46,250 nucleotides of DNA from a virus. The stretch covers positions 1 to 46,250 of the IMG/VR virus record IMGVR_UViG_3300020578_002188; one strand, written 5' to 3'. The notes under the pieces are model-generated. The model was not told the origin of the DNA and did no database searches. It saw nothing but the letters and a program-made list of their open reading frames with translations. Made by a program: the position numbers and the translations under genes. Below are positions 35,701 through 43,700 of the stretch, piece after piece; positions within the stretch are counted from its first letter, which is position 1, and the number at the start of each line of letters is the position of its first letter.

Positions 35701-37743
35701 TGATTTGCCTTCAATTGCAGATCTTTTAATATCCATAAATCTAGTTTGACCTTCTTCTGTTGTTGCATCTAAAGTCTTAGAAGGATCATAAGATACGGTT
35801 ACTTCTTCTACAGGATCATTAGAAAGAACTTCTTGAAAAGGTTTATCTAATGCATAATATAAACCAGAGCCTCTCTGTGCATAACCTACTCTAGAAGAAA
35901 AAGTACCAGATGTTCTAAATGCTTTTACTGTAACTATATTAGAAACTGTAGGACCTGTAGGAACATCAAACTGTAATGAATAGTTAAAGAAACCTGGGTT
36001 ATTTTCTATGAGTGAAATATTAGGATTTTGAGCAAGTATTAAATTATAATAACTGTCTTTTTCAAATGTTTTACCACCTTTATAAATTCTATATGAGTTA
36101 TTTCTTAGTGCATCATTATCATAACTTATAAAAGTAGCATAGCCATTATAACCTTCAGTTAAAGCATTAAATAAGTCTTCAGAAGCTTTTGCTGTATTTA
36201 CATTGTTTAGATTAGTATTAGATAGATTGTATTGAGCTATTTGGTTTATTAGGTTAGGCTTCTCATATATAGTTAAGAACAATGAGTTTTTTTCAAAATT
36301 ATATGTTATGTCAAAATTTCTAACACTTTTTGTCATTCCTATAGGAATAAACTGTTTAATAAAATCATATTTTTGTTGAACAGTTAATCCTGGTTCTATA
36401 ATAATTTCTGAAATTTGTTTTGCTATATCATTAGTTATTCTCATCCTATCAATAGGAAACCTTTCACTATTTATTTCTATAGTTCCTCCACCTTTTTTTA
36501 CAACACCACTTTCTTTTGATTGAGTTTCAATTGTAGATATAATTTTTTTAGACTGATTAGGAAATGTTATTAAGTTTTCTAGAGATATAGTTGTAGCAGA
36601 ATCTAGAGTAGTTATACCATTAGTCATTCCTGTAATAGGTAATAAGTAGGCAGCATCTGAAGGCTTTCTTCTTAAAGCAGCATCTTGTATTTTTTTAAGA
36701 GTTGCTAAGTCTTCCTCTTGTTCTTTTATTATTGAATCTAAGTAAGCTTGTTTATCTCCAAATTCTTCTTTATAAGTACTTCTAGCAATTTCTTTTGGTG
36801 TAAGAATAGCATTCTCATTACTATAAATATTAGTAGTTACAAGTTTATTCTCAACTACTCTTACTGGTCTTAAGAATTGGTAAACAATTTTACCTTCATT
36901 TTCATTAGAAATATTACCAGCATCATCAAAGTAAAGTTGATTTCCTGCTTCATCAGATAATATTAATACAACTCTTTCATTAATTTTTAAAACTCCTTTA
37001 GGTGTTTTATCACCAATTGATCTAGCTTTTATAATTTCATCTTCAGTTGTTTTATCAAATAATTGTTGTCTATTTCCAGTAGCAAAATCATTTAAATTAT
37101 AAGCTCTAAAGAATAGTTTTTTACCTTGATATATTACACCATCTGTAATACTTTGATTGTTCATACTATTGCTTATAGAAGCCATTGTATTAACAATATG
37201 TATTTTATTTGGATCTATTCTTTCTACAACAAGTTCTTTAGAATTTTTTGCAGAAGGTTTTATTTTAACATATGATTGACCTGTACCTGTTAAAGGACTA
37301 AATGTTCTAAATCTTCTTGAAGGTATAACTGGTTCATTAATTACTGTTTCTTTTATTTCAATCTCATTTTCAGATATATCATCTGTATTTATACTAGCAT
37401 TAATTTTATCAGCATCTATAGGCTTGTCAAATTCTTTTAGTACATTATTGATACCATCTTCTGATCTAAAAGATATGTTTAATTCTTTTAATTTATTTAC
37501 ATCAATATTAATATTACTTTCAAAAAAATATGAAGTATATACACTTGATATTAATTTAGGTAATGATGCAATGTATTTTGCTGCAGCTTCTGGTGAACCA
37601 TTAGCTTTAAGTTCATTATAAAAATTTTGCATGAACTCATTTGGATCAAAACTTCCTTTTTTTTCTGCCTCTTTTAAATTTGCAACAACATATGAATAAA
37701 GTGATTTTATTATCTCTGGATCATTTATAGCACATTGGATCAT
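23719..37743 (-). CDS. Giant polyvalent virion RNA polymerase (4674 aa) with ART-like, zincin and Rossmann domains
   Basis: The chain is 4674 aa. In order: an ART-like region around residues 560-730 (GSGLYYALDKPF), a zincin with HEAWH at 952-956 and a downstream Glu-rich helix, a long central part containing DFDGD at 2604-2608, the metal-binding signature of the two-barrel RNA polymerase family to which phi14:2 gp66 belongs, a Rossmann-like domain at about 3796-3985 starting SGGANGSDTEWDVIG and ending FAGIGTREI (SLOG or MoCo-carrier type), and two related C-terminal ART-like modules with YRGS at 4039-4042 and YHGT at 4200-4203. The polymerase would be packaged and ejected to transcribe early genes. 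The other domains may modify or degrade host proteins. The start ATG overlaps the upstream stop by one base (TAATG). DFDGD is diagnostic; the exact polymerase borders are not visible. Confidence 0.85.
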   Translation of the reverse strand: MIQCAINDPEIIKSLYSYVVANLKEAEKKGSFDPNEFMQNFYNELKANGSPEAAAKYIASLPKLISSVYTSYFFESNINIDVNKLKELNISFRSEDGINNVLKEFDKPIDADKINASINTDDISENEIEIKETVINEPVIPSRRFRTFSPLTGTGQSYVKIKPSAKNSKELVVERIDPNKIHIVNTMASISNSMNNQSITDGVIYQGKKLFFRAYNLNDFATGNRQQLFDKTTEDEIIKARSIGDKTPKGVLKINERVVLILSDEAGNQLYFDDAGNISNENEGKIVYQFLRPVRVVENKLVTTNIYSNENAILTPKEIARSTYKEEFGDKQAYLDSIIKEQEEDLATLKKIQDAALRRKPSDAAYLLPITGMTNGITTLDSATTISLENLITFPNQSKKIISTIETQSKESGVVKKGGGTIEINSERFPIDRMRITNDIAKQISEIIIEPGLTVQQKYDFIKQFIPIGMTKSVRNFDITYNFEKNSLFLTIYEKPNLINQIAQYNLSNTNLNNVNTAKASEDLFNALTEGYNGYATFISYDNDALRNNSYRIYKGGKTFEKDSYYNLILAQNPNISLIENNPGFFNYSLQFDVPTGPTVSNIVTVKAFRTSGTFSSRVGYAQRGSGLYYALDKPFQEVLSNDPVEEVTVSYDPSKTLDATTEEGQTRFMDIKRSAIEGKSFKSMQESNDAVTEAMIANGYESLIGWIEQDVEEAGRELVLYKPIAEKRQEPVDDEFIPVNTTTAADIEATRLYNIITSPEYIDEMARQGILASESWHLNKLLKNEIQKNSQYTKEFAREVLDSLILITNFSQKQINIINNIIDNKVEGAEIKSGTDIIQNIVQPEAPQPHNNPTNSNKPDDLIDGLFRRAKNLDEKISEKKIKQSIDWWNSPGMKAMRDAIDLNPIMNIVNSDIYATFIVSAGTLANPDRLGKINYNVQKGSVFQNLTIYHEAWHAFSQLFLTPQQKTDLYNEMRSLKGTFTLENGETYSYSTAEIRQLEEKLAEDFRNYMKTEKPETKTPVKNTIFRQILNFLKALLGKFLKKFNKKDVTIDALNSPMAKELFNNLRVGNLNSYKPLISNAELFSLDRGVRNVENPREDVLSKQDSTQLVSAIDSIIAEIIDARYKKYKNVPGAKAITIATLVETQRREILLNEVREVLEKKLKTEKDKLNKLKPNFDFNGLSTLQNIKDYASAKLTNKKGDHKYVFLASQILDFSKLDPSLKKGERVKGESYAGTIKIVSDFYKHKEIKNENGKPVDIIVVSNLEDAEVQYNNYVKGEAKAYTGFELNQKALQPNLNLSEDEALILDNIRILQLTLSNWGDNKSGVIKYYLENTDYEVAKKKYETDYTETVDADGNTIDQTKVGDGVTSQLEINNDNLKGKVSLQQLMSKETAYILKSLFKVDSQGNTPVDRFGFKQRADFSKIFNIVAKTIGGIRDRQKAYDALVREAEKFPEIKQLIESKYPEPNTRNTYEFDISRQFLQDFGKAKVKYMQLFATLSDNGEFDLQSVQASLSISSIQGRWISEFKSSPKTPYINKSANNVSSLNLNAIVSEFREKSGNLKKSKSLEFAQAIGIGLDTNKNIISELDKNSDYYGLPYIFDAVIEFNELQLLEQAGQTLTPLQKEYLDKFRLNPLETLKTTVPKDVFTGIIKEDFNENTQLRRLAELQGKYGYDSATAGVIRSNGNTGYEDINYSTYSARLDALNNVEKITDLWQEKQYSYMSYLDPTINTYTRHLKILNSIFDRYEKNGDRKKGRYIEAIAVDGTNINDDLGNTTTELDDKSKFLQEIHSMLLAGWAELPRISEKKFSQGFRVIGGIENGLVLEKGADKNLYVDINMFFEGNKGENYAIVEYLSGYLEGEFDRIKKFKGSQRNELLKITGYNRVVDEVNGKKIYAGEVFSAFDTVLSPETKTKLYNLIEENINVNLRTSLKTDRELARLVSNDFKNYFNELVSDYSKTYYQDVPYLSESLLRKAGVKLSESPTSEELKAIRNNKTITDNIIKAYAYNDWIHKFETSIIMFGDFAQWDHAKEDWSKRIPGATSDGTGFLYDQGTQDFINNTFNAPYEIKNESGQKVEKLRTYAAIETAKTNGKINYDNYVFSDILNTAVIQDIERKSIYLDDMKAAWKEEFSKTYDNETAEYFTKLNAEAFEKMTEGDGMAYMTIDAYRALHKTGRGWSIAQENLYQKIINGEKVTQAEAAQYFPIYKLHYFGALKNDLIATTAMHKFSVMPLIPGVNAKEGSQLDKLHKKMLRENVQYVTFGSGSKAANLTSTGKLDNIFASDQQKAISDDVEFTLNPIYLANLKEVTVINDEFKGELPIATQTRAIILDNLFENGKIKNENNKQIIDSYLNTIKDYTKLLQSDLLNEIGYVYNEETKRYEGNLKNFVEFIREELAAKDIPNHLVKLINTTEDGQLTMDLSIHPESQDIEQLLMSVIQKRLIKQKTNGEPLVQAPTSFTNGWWDTQFSNVTDPEERKKLLGSNTLPFYLRGEIINKETGERAATKMMKVAISLQGSYNNLLNQVYKGQKIGTIERLNELIKDEEWLNTGNNRKAITIGGPRIPNDATNTIEGAEVWHFVDPAFGNTVIVPTEIVAKAGSDFDGDKLFFAMANIDKDGNYISKGISDFENKLKKAQELEKQFEEKKASNKKLTKEDFEKLPEISSEQLIEQQKRYLQNKYIETHTSLLALPENYAYLVTPNLTHLVDKYIPYLEKTRSGYDRYKNPGNIEPNKSAPDKDGKRKTVISPTRLLEATYNLYKHAANLSLEPSLGIQAKITKNHTIFKTIGAKMPNTYKDEFFNLDTGELIIKPLELPLVMRFLHNVVRNEKGELVISLSGEKTQKGSRITDLNSHNLNGILDRAKNPFPFDLQMTPEGINVISYLIQAGVNEEEVFMFVNQPLIKKYMEDQRLMNSAYYTIINGQKASKVKSTALYDIAIPILDTLNDGQKTDLLNKVNREKLRAAINTVRKLEDQNVFVITPNASKGRLLSINDLANELNSKKITEVDKIFLYNKSEDKYNIILYKSASEVGDLLDNSTIPFTTEVLSRTYLPAGDIRLETLYDGISTNDSSSLKSLALFMNFIELEKQFEGMDNLQQSFAPDTSTLTTTQQVRQRKSNYKMLAKSSKIDNGTFERLTKDSVVSSFNVDDLILDLILPLFPLRLNVDISTFISDKIVQERRLIKSKFGTGIKGQENFTKAYNNGVINFIYQNYISNFQNEDGKLVNVGPEVGGFPTLIDDNADFDAIVENGVMIINTKAIEDDFNNKVFLEGNTTARNYAEQGLDVFKPNQNPFLNLNSYYRYVLEREALRVKNPIESLENDLAYKEFLSKLGNIPEDAYEAWLSEKALRDSYNKAYIMGSTKYSYSDTILDLIRGLSDKVKSEYPILSQIAPAETRRANVKLLQLNNKKLVKGQLAEIYYSNLRNLGDVTIKKVDDPELNKRISDLFNEFSLMMFYQHGVGPTKFGFTKALDPEQYQKLMRYAVDDFFKNYFISPEDTNKILNRIYDTVVSEEMFKNYSVPLKGFHAKEVKDEFIESFDLLTGLSEGPVIMSAEDIASYNTYLSKSNNIKPKVFFTPKTLFTEFYNNVTGKRQTMPESAQWNLNSYGYYDMIDNATKEVYIQNVDLATGKKMLLADEVYPKSSVKPGRTPASKVVGINISTKSSDKLGRELTNPNWGAKNIMDIEAEYKANASKIKAPNLNAEEALRYDMNLMYKLQMKKFKAHPELVKEITDRGGVPFLEASEHTVGVKGSRWEGKGTDSNFIKVLIRSYQDSLKANQAPVSATNNPAEYTNHSGGANGSDTEWDVIGKEFGMVNNNHYYTGVKSPKNAPLGNVDITDEPIAVEGASKVAQAAKQMWGYKYNTMKDQRLIRNWAQVANSDAVFAIGTLGKEGDIWKGDEKSAEPRKLLKFAVQGGTGYAVEMAIQAGKPVYVFDQVRNQWYKNINGEWSKSEVPTLTKNFAGIGTREINEAGKQAIRDVYANTFKATTQPTVPVGEVKEGVAELFKSNPELANIGTAQQYSRYLDTIFPDNAIVYRGSEKGRTDFQTRGFFTDKLSYAKEYAFDKGFVSKSEKEIVNTFLINTANVKNVGEMNTESVKNEPQDLVLKGTDKGRTKESGNVYATTSKNLHELGSKQDIEGFKEFVQGESFIKPGVSELFESKPVLSTIGTPEQYSNWINYLTTQGKLAGTQATDILYHGTYEVFEEFDEDKKGTNTGIITYQSEDKSEQFLSDSANTIFFSDRKTNAISYTLLGRDRYLSEILDALQNVRSGVKDYVEDAVEVLKGVPYFNNLIDKAKKEGKTTKEIIDLLGKEETRLARKYKEGSSSLFTNTLASTENSLKTLNKFLSNIDIFKKNNDIDFTNSTSNFRIFKKGNRTEFARFDKGKTVLTAERFYADEVTNDKIKDFINAAIAEDNNTYAQVKKDMKSVGFEEKAMPVLLNLQNPSVHDYEGSAFPDVYKNTKTRTAAFAAKQVADALKNGNDGVIYENIVDPLLSNSYGVFDVKNIYILGGTEDIQGFKNFVSGQPTVEPVTSTGEPTIQEEDMKVFQAALKDNDGVLPNKFIVSLPTGTRTWIKNSRNLYDLVDENTILLRNVNMESGLVEEATTTPVDESKRKALIDQFTNLRKTMPIDEILAEKGIDANDVLLNLQKAKTQEELLKIETEILKKLC

Positions 37744-40700
37744 TACTGACAGTTTTTAAATTTATTAATTAAATCATTCTTTATATCCTCCACATTTGTT
37801 TCCATACCAATATTGTAAGCTTCTTGTTTAGCTTCATCAGATGCAAGGAAAACATCTTGAGCATCAAAAGTTTCTTCTAAAATTTCTTTTTCAGCAGGAG
37901 ATGTTGTATATGTTGTTTGTTTATCAGAGACATTATTTAACTCTGACTCTTTAACAAAATTATTTGACAATTCATTTGGAGAGACTACCATTTCTTTTGC
38001 ATTTTTTCTAGGTGTATTTTGTTTAGTAGCTAATTTTAACACAATGTTTCCATTTTCTAATATCTCTGTTACCACCATTTTAGGGTTACCATCCTTATTA
38101 AGATAATAAATATCATTTACTTTTACAACACTTTCTCCATCTATTGTAGAATCTATTGGATCAGCAAAAATATCTACTACATCAACAAAGCCTGAATCTA
38201 ATCTAAAGTTAGCATTAAAATCTTTAACATCTTTAAGTTGACCTTGTATTTTTTGTATAACATTATCTTTTAAAAACTTGTTACTTAATTGCTGTTCTAG
38301 ACTACTCTGCAATGTATCTAAACTATTTACAGCATCTTGTATTTCTTGAGGTGTTGTAGCTTGAGATGCATTAACAAATGTTTCTAAGATAGCTTTATCT
38401 TGAGCATTAGTATTATTTAAACTAATTAAATTAAAGACATCTCTTTGATAATCTGAAAATGCTCTAGCAGCAACATCACTGGTTGTATTAACTTTTAAAT
38501 ACTGTATTCTTTTAACTGCTTCATGTATTATTTCAGATACTTCTTCTCTATTAGGATTACTATTTTGTACAAAATCTATTTCTTCCGGAGTTAATACTCC
38601 TGTAGATAATGCGTCAATTGCTAATAATTGTCCGGGAGTTGGTGCATAAGCAACTTTTCCAACAAATCTATCTTTATGTACTTTAAATACATTAGCAAAA
38701 GCTTCATCTTTTTCTAGTTGTTGTTGTACAAAGTCAGAGTTTTCTGATAGGTCTATACTATCAAAGTTCTGAGTAATATTAAATTTACTAAGTCTTTCTT
38801 GAATAGTTTCTATTTGAGAGTCTATCTTCTTAGTACTATTTTCATATTTTTTAGTAAGGGTATTTAATTTATCTTTAGGTGATACAGTTTTAGATACACC
38901 AGATAAATCTATCATTTCTTCAACATACTCACCTGTTGCATCCTTATATCTTGTGATTGGGAAAAGAGTATTCATCTCATCTCTTACACTAGCCATATAA
39001 AGAGGAATAAGCATTTCTGAAACTTGTGGTGAATTATCTACTTCAAACTCTTTAATACCAATAGAATTTTTTGATATTTTGCCATCAGGTGTTCTTCTAT
39101 AAATTAAAGGTTGATATATGTATTGAGCTGTAGGTTTTCCTGCAGTTAAAATTTTTCCAGTTTGTGGATCAGAACTTCTTTGAACGGGTAATATAGATAT
39201 ACTAGCATCAACACCAATCATTCTTTTTAATAAGGTAGCATAAGTAGCTTGTTGTAAAGTATAGTTTTCTCTTTTAGAATATATACCATCATCTTTTGTG
39301 GTGGCTGTTTTTTTAGTCTTTTTAATTTTATTAAACTTAAACCACTTATCCTCATTTCCTGTTTTAATATCTATGATATGTATTTTACCTTTTCTATCTA
39401 CTGCTATTAAGTCAATTTCTCCGGCAATCCTATCTGTAGTACCATCAAGCTTTTCTATATTAGAATCATATACTACTAATCCTTTAGCTACTATATAAAG
39501 TTCACCATTATCAATTCTTCTTTTTATTTGGGTAAGGTGTCCATCTGGTCCAAATAAATCTAAGTAAGCTTTTTTAGTAATTTTATTAGGATCAAACTCC
39601 GGCATTTTACCTTCACCCAAAAAATCTTTTGCAGCTTGATCTATATAATTACCAGCTTCTCTACCATCTTCATATGTTTTTTCTGATACAAACTTATATA
39701 TCTTATTATATAAATCTTCATTGCTTATGTTTACAGGTTGAGCACTAGTAGTTTGTTCTTCAGTACTTACTGGAGCTTCTTCTAAAGCATCTAGTTCTGC
39801 ATCATATTTAGCATTGATTTCCTGCTCAAGCTGCGTTAGTTGCTTAGCATTTCTATCTTTTATACCAGAAACCCAATTATCGGCAGATTCTTTAGAATCA
39901 AACATACCTATTTGTAATACAGCAGCTTGTATCAATTTTCCATTTTCTATAATTGCTGGCTTGATAACATTTATAACTATTGGGTAAGGCTCGCCTTTAA
40001 ATGTTTCAGATGTATTATCTTGAAAAGTTGCTGTTACTTCTGACCCTTCATTATATTTAACCCCAACTTTAGAATATTCTGGTATTTCTTGATTTTCTTT
40101 TAAGTTATTTTCAAATTCTTGTTGTACTTCTAATGCGCCTTTTCTATTATTAAGTTTTCTATCTAATTCTTCCTGTCTTCTTCTTTCTATATCAGCTTTC
40201 TTATCAGAAACAGGACTGGTAGAAACAGCTGGTTCTGCATCATATTTTCTTTTTAAATCAGCTAATTCCTTATCTCTTGCACTTTCAAGATTAATTCTAT
40301 ATCTACGTTTACCAACACTATTAATTTTAGATTCATAACTTTTCTTTATAGAAGCAACTTGATCATTATATTCTTTTTGAGATATATCTTTTAAAACTAA
40401 AGGTTTTGACAAATATTCTAAATTTAATAATCTTTCTAAGTATTCATTTTCTATATCTGTTACTTTTTTATCTATACCATCTTTAAAAAACTCTGTAGAT
40501 TCCTTATCTAATAAATTTAAAGCTTCTAATCTTTCTATATTAGCTTTATTAGAAACAGGAGTTGTAGTTGGTTGTAAAATATTAGTTAATTCATCTGCTA
40601 GTTCTTCATATAACACATCTCTAAATCCAGCAAGATCAGCTTGTTTAGCTAAATAAATAAAACCTAGTATTGAAGACTCAGTTTCTGATAAAGGTTTTAT

Positions 40701-43700
40701 TGTACCATCTTCTAATTTTTCTGATACTTTAATATTATAACCACCTTCTGTAGGTACTAAATCTTTAACATAGTTTTTACCTTTAAAGGTAAAGTCTTCT
40801 GCTCCAGTATTTTCTTTAAGAACATTACCACCAAAAGCAATTTGAAATATATCTTCTAAAACTGCTTTATCTGTATATTGGTAATCACTTGCTTCTACAT
40901 CTTTTATAGCATTAGTAACCCTTCTATGGAAAAGATCATTTATTAAATAAGCTTTTTCTCCGGCCTTTAATCCTGTTGTAGGGTCATCTACCTTAAGTGT
41001 TTCTCCTGCTTTTACATTTTCCTGAAGTTTAATTAACTCTTCAATCTTTTTAATAGAAGCTTTTTGTTCTGGAGTATATGATTTATAAAGTTCTTCTTTA
41101 GTTTTTTGTGCTGTTTCTTCATCTTCAAAAATCATGTCAAGATCTAAGTCTTGACCAAAGAGTTCATCTTCTTCTTGGCTTACTGGTTTTTCAGGTCTAA
41201 GTGCATTAAACTTAGTTAAGTACTCTTCAAAAATTTCATCATATTCAGTAGTACCTTCTCTATATACTTCATTAGCAGGTTCATTAAAGAACTCTTTTGG
41301 TTTAGTTCCATTTTTAATAAACTCTGCAAAGTCATCTACACTCATGTAGATACCTCTATCTGCTAAAGCATTTAGTAAAGAGTTTGCTTCTACAATACCT
41401 ATTTGTTCAGTTACAATATCTCTAAAAATATTTTCTCTATTATCATAGAGTGACTTTAACCATTCTGTATTTCTTTCTACAAGTTTTAAAAATTCTTCCG
41501 GGTTATGTAGTAGGTTATTATACCTAACCAACTTTTTAGATTCTGTATCTAGTTTTTGGTGATCTAATAAATCATTAAATAAGTCATCTAATTTTTCATC
41601 AAATACATTATCATTACTAACATCAGCAATAGACTTTAAATATTTGTCTACACTTCTTTTATATGCTTGTATTCTTTCAGCTTTATTTACATCATCAAAA
41701 GCCCCTAAATTTTTATCTATAGCTGCAATAACAGCTTCATCAGTTAATTCATCAGTTTTAATATTTCTTTTTTCAAGTTCTTTTTTCATTGATTTTTTAA
41801 TCAACTCAAGATTTTCATATCTGTTAAAGAAATTATTAAATGTTTCTGTTTCATTAAATAACTCTGTGTAAGCTTCTAATTTTTTCTTTTTGTTTTCTAA
41901 CTCTTTATTTAACTCAGGATTTAATGTACCAGATTTCTTTAAATCTTCTAATGATTTAATTTCATTTCTGATATTACTTATTTCTTTTCCTAATACTAAA
42001 TTGTCTAATAAGCTATTAACTTCTGTATCTGATATAGATGCAAATGGTTTATTAGCTGTAAGTTTATTTTTAATTCCTGCTTTTCTTTTTAAAGCAGATT
42101 CAAAAGCTTCATTAAAGAATACAGCATTTCTTAATGCTACATTCCAACCTGTATAAAGTTGTACTTTAGCATTAAACTCTGGATCTTTTTCATTTAATGT
42201 CTCTAGAGAAATTGGATTAGGATATCTTTCTTTATAGTAATTATATCTTTTTTCTACAGTATCTATTCTGTTAATTATATCATCAAGTCTATTTAAATAT
42301 TTTTGACCCTCACCTTTTTCTATACCAGGAACTTCTTTTTCTATTTCTTCAGGAGTCATCTTCTTCATATCAGTCATCCTTTCTCTGAAGAGATATAAAC
42401 TACCTGTTTCCATAGCAGTAGTTACTTGACTTATAAAAGCTTCATCTGTAGCATCATAAGCTTGTCTTTTTGAACCTGTATTTTTAACATCTGCGGCCAT
42501 ATCCTGAACAGCAGCATTAAATATTCTAGAATCATAAAATTGCTTTGGACCAAGACTATTTAAATTTTTTACAATGCCATTAAGCATTTCTTCTTTTCTT
42601 GTTTTATATTCTTGGTATTCTGCATTATTAAATAATCTGTTATATCCTATAGATAACATAGGTACTGCACTATTTAAAGGTGCTGCAAGTGTACCCATTA
42701 AGAAACCAGATGCAAAAGTTTCAGCACCTTGTTCAGTAAACTGTTGACCAAATTCATCTTCATAATAGTCAAACTTAGTTTTATTTGCATAACCAGTTAC
42801 ACCTCTTGAATATAGATTCATTTTTAAAACAGAACTTTTAAAAGCATCTGTATAATATTTTTCATTTGCTCCAGCAATTATTTCTTGAGCATTTTCTTGT
42901 AAACCTTCGGTAAAATTAGATTTAAAATAACCTACAGTCTTACCTACACTTTTATATATAGGATCTTTTGCCCAACCTTTTGCCCATGACATAAAATCAT
43001 TAGACTGTCTAGCAAATTGTTTTTTAGTATTATCATAAACAATCTTACCTACAGTACCAAACTTACCGTTACCGGCTTTCATTACATCATCTATATTAGC
43101 TCTTACAAAGTTTCTTATACCACCTCTTGGACCTGTAATATTATTAAAGGTTATTTTATTTGATGCATATATTAATCCTGTATTCCAATATAAAGTATCT
43201 AATGAAGCTTGTTTAGCTGTAGCCATTAATTTTTCTTGTACATCATTAGTAGGAGCTGTACCAAATTTTTCATAGTGAGCATTATACCCATCTTTATAAA
43301 CTTTGTTTTCTACCATACCAGCTTCAAGCCTAGCTTCAGATAAAGCCATATTTAAGTTTCTTACATCTCTATAGAAACCTCCGGCAGTTCTAAATGTCTT
43401 AGCAAGACCCGTTAAGTTATCAGTAGCTCTTATACCTGTTATTGCATCTACAGTATTTTCTAAAGGATTTAAGAATCTTCCTATTTTACTAGTACCTGCA
43501 GCATTAGCTGCATTCCAAAACTTTCTTGCTGATTGAGAATTATTTAAAGCTTTAAGTGTATTACCTACTGCTTTACTGGCATCATATGCTGCCTCAAAAC
43601 CTTTTATACCTTTAAATAAAGAAGGTATTTTTCTTGCATTATTTGCAGTAGTAACTGCTGCTGAAGTACCTGCTGTTAACGGAGCTAATGCTAAACCAGC

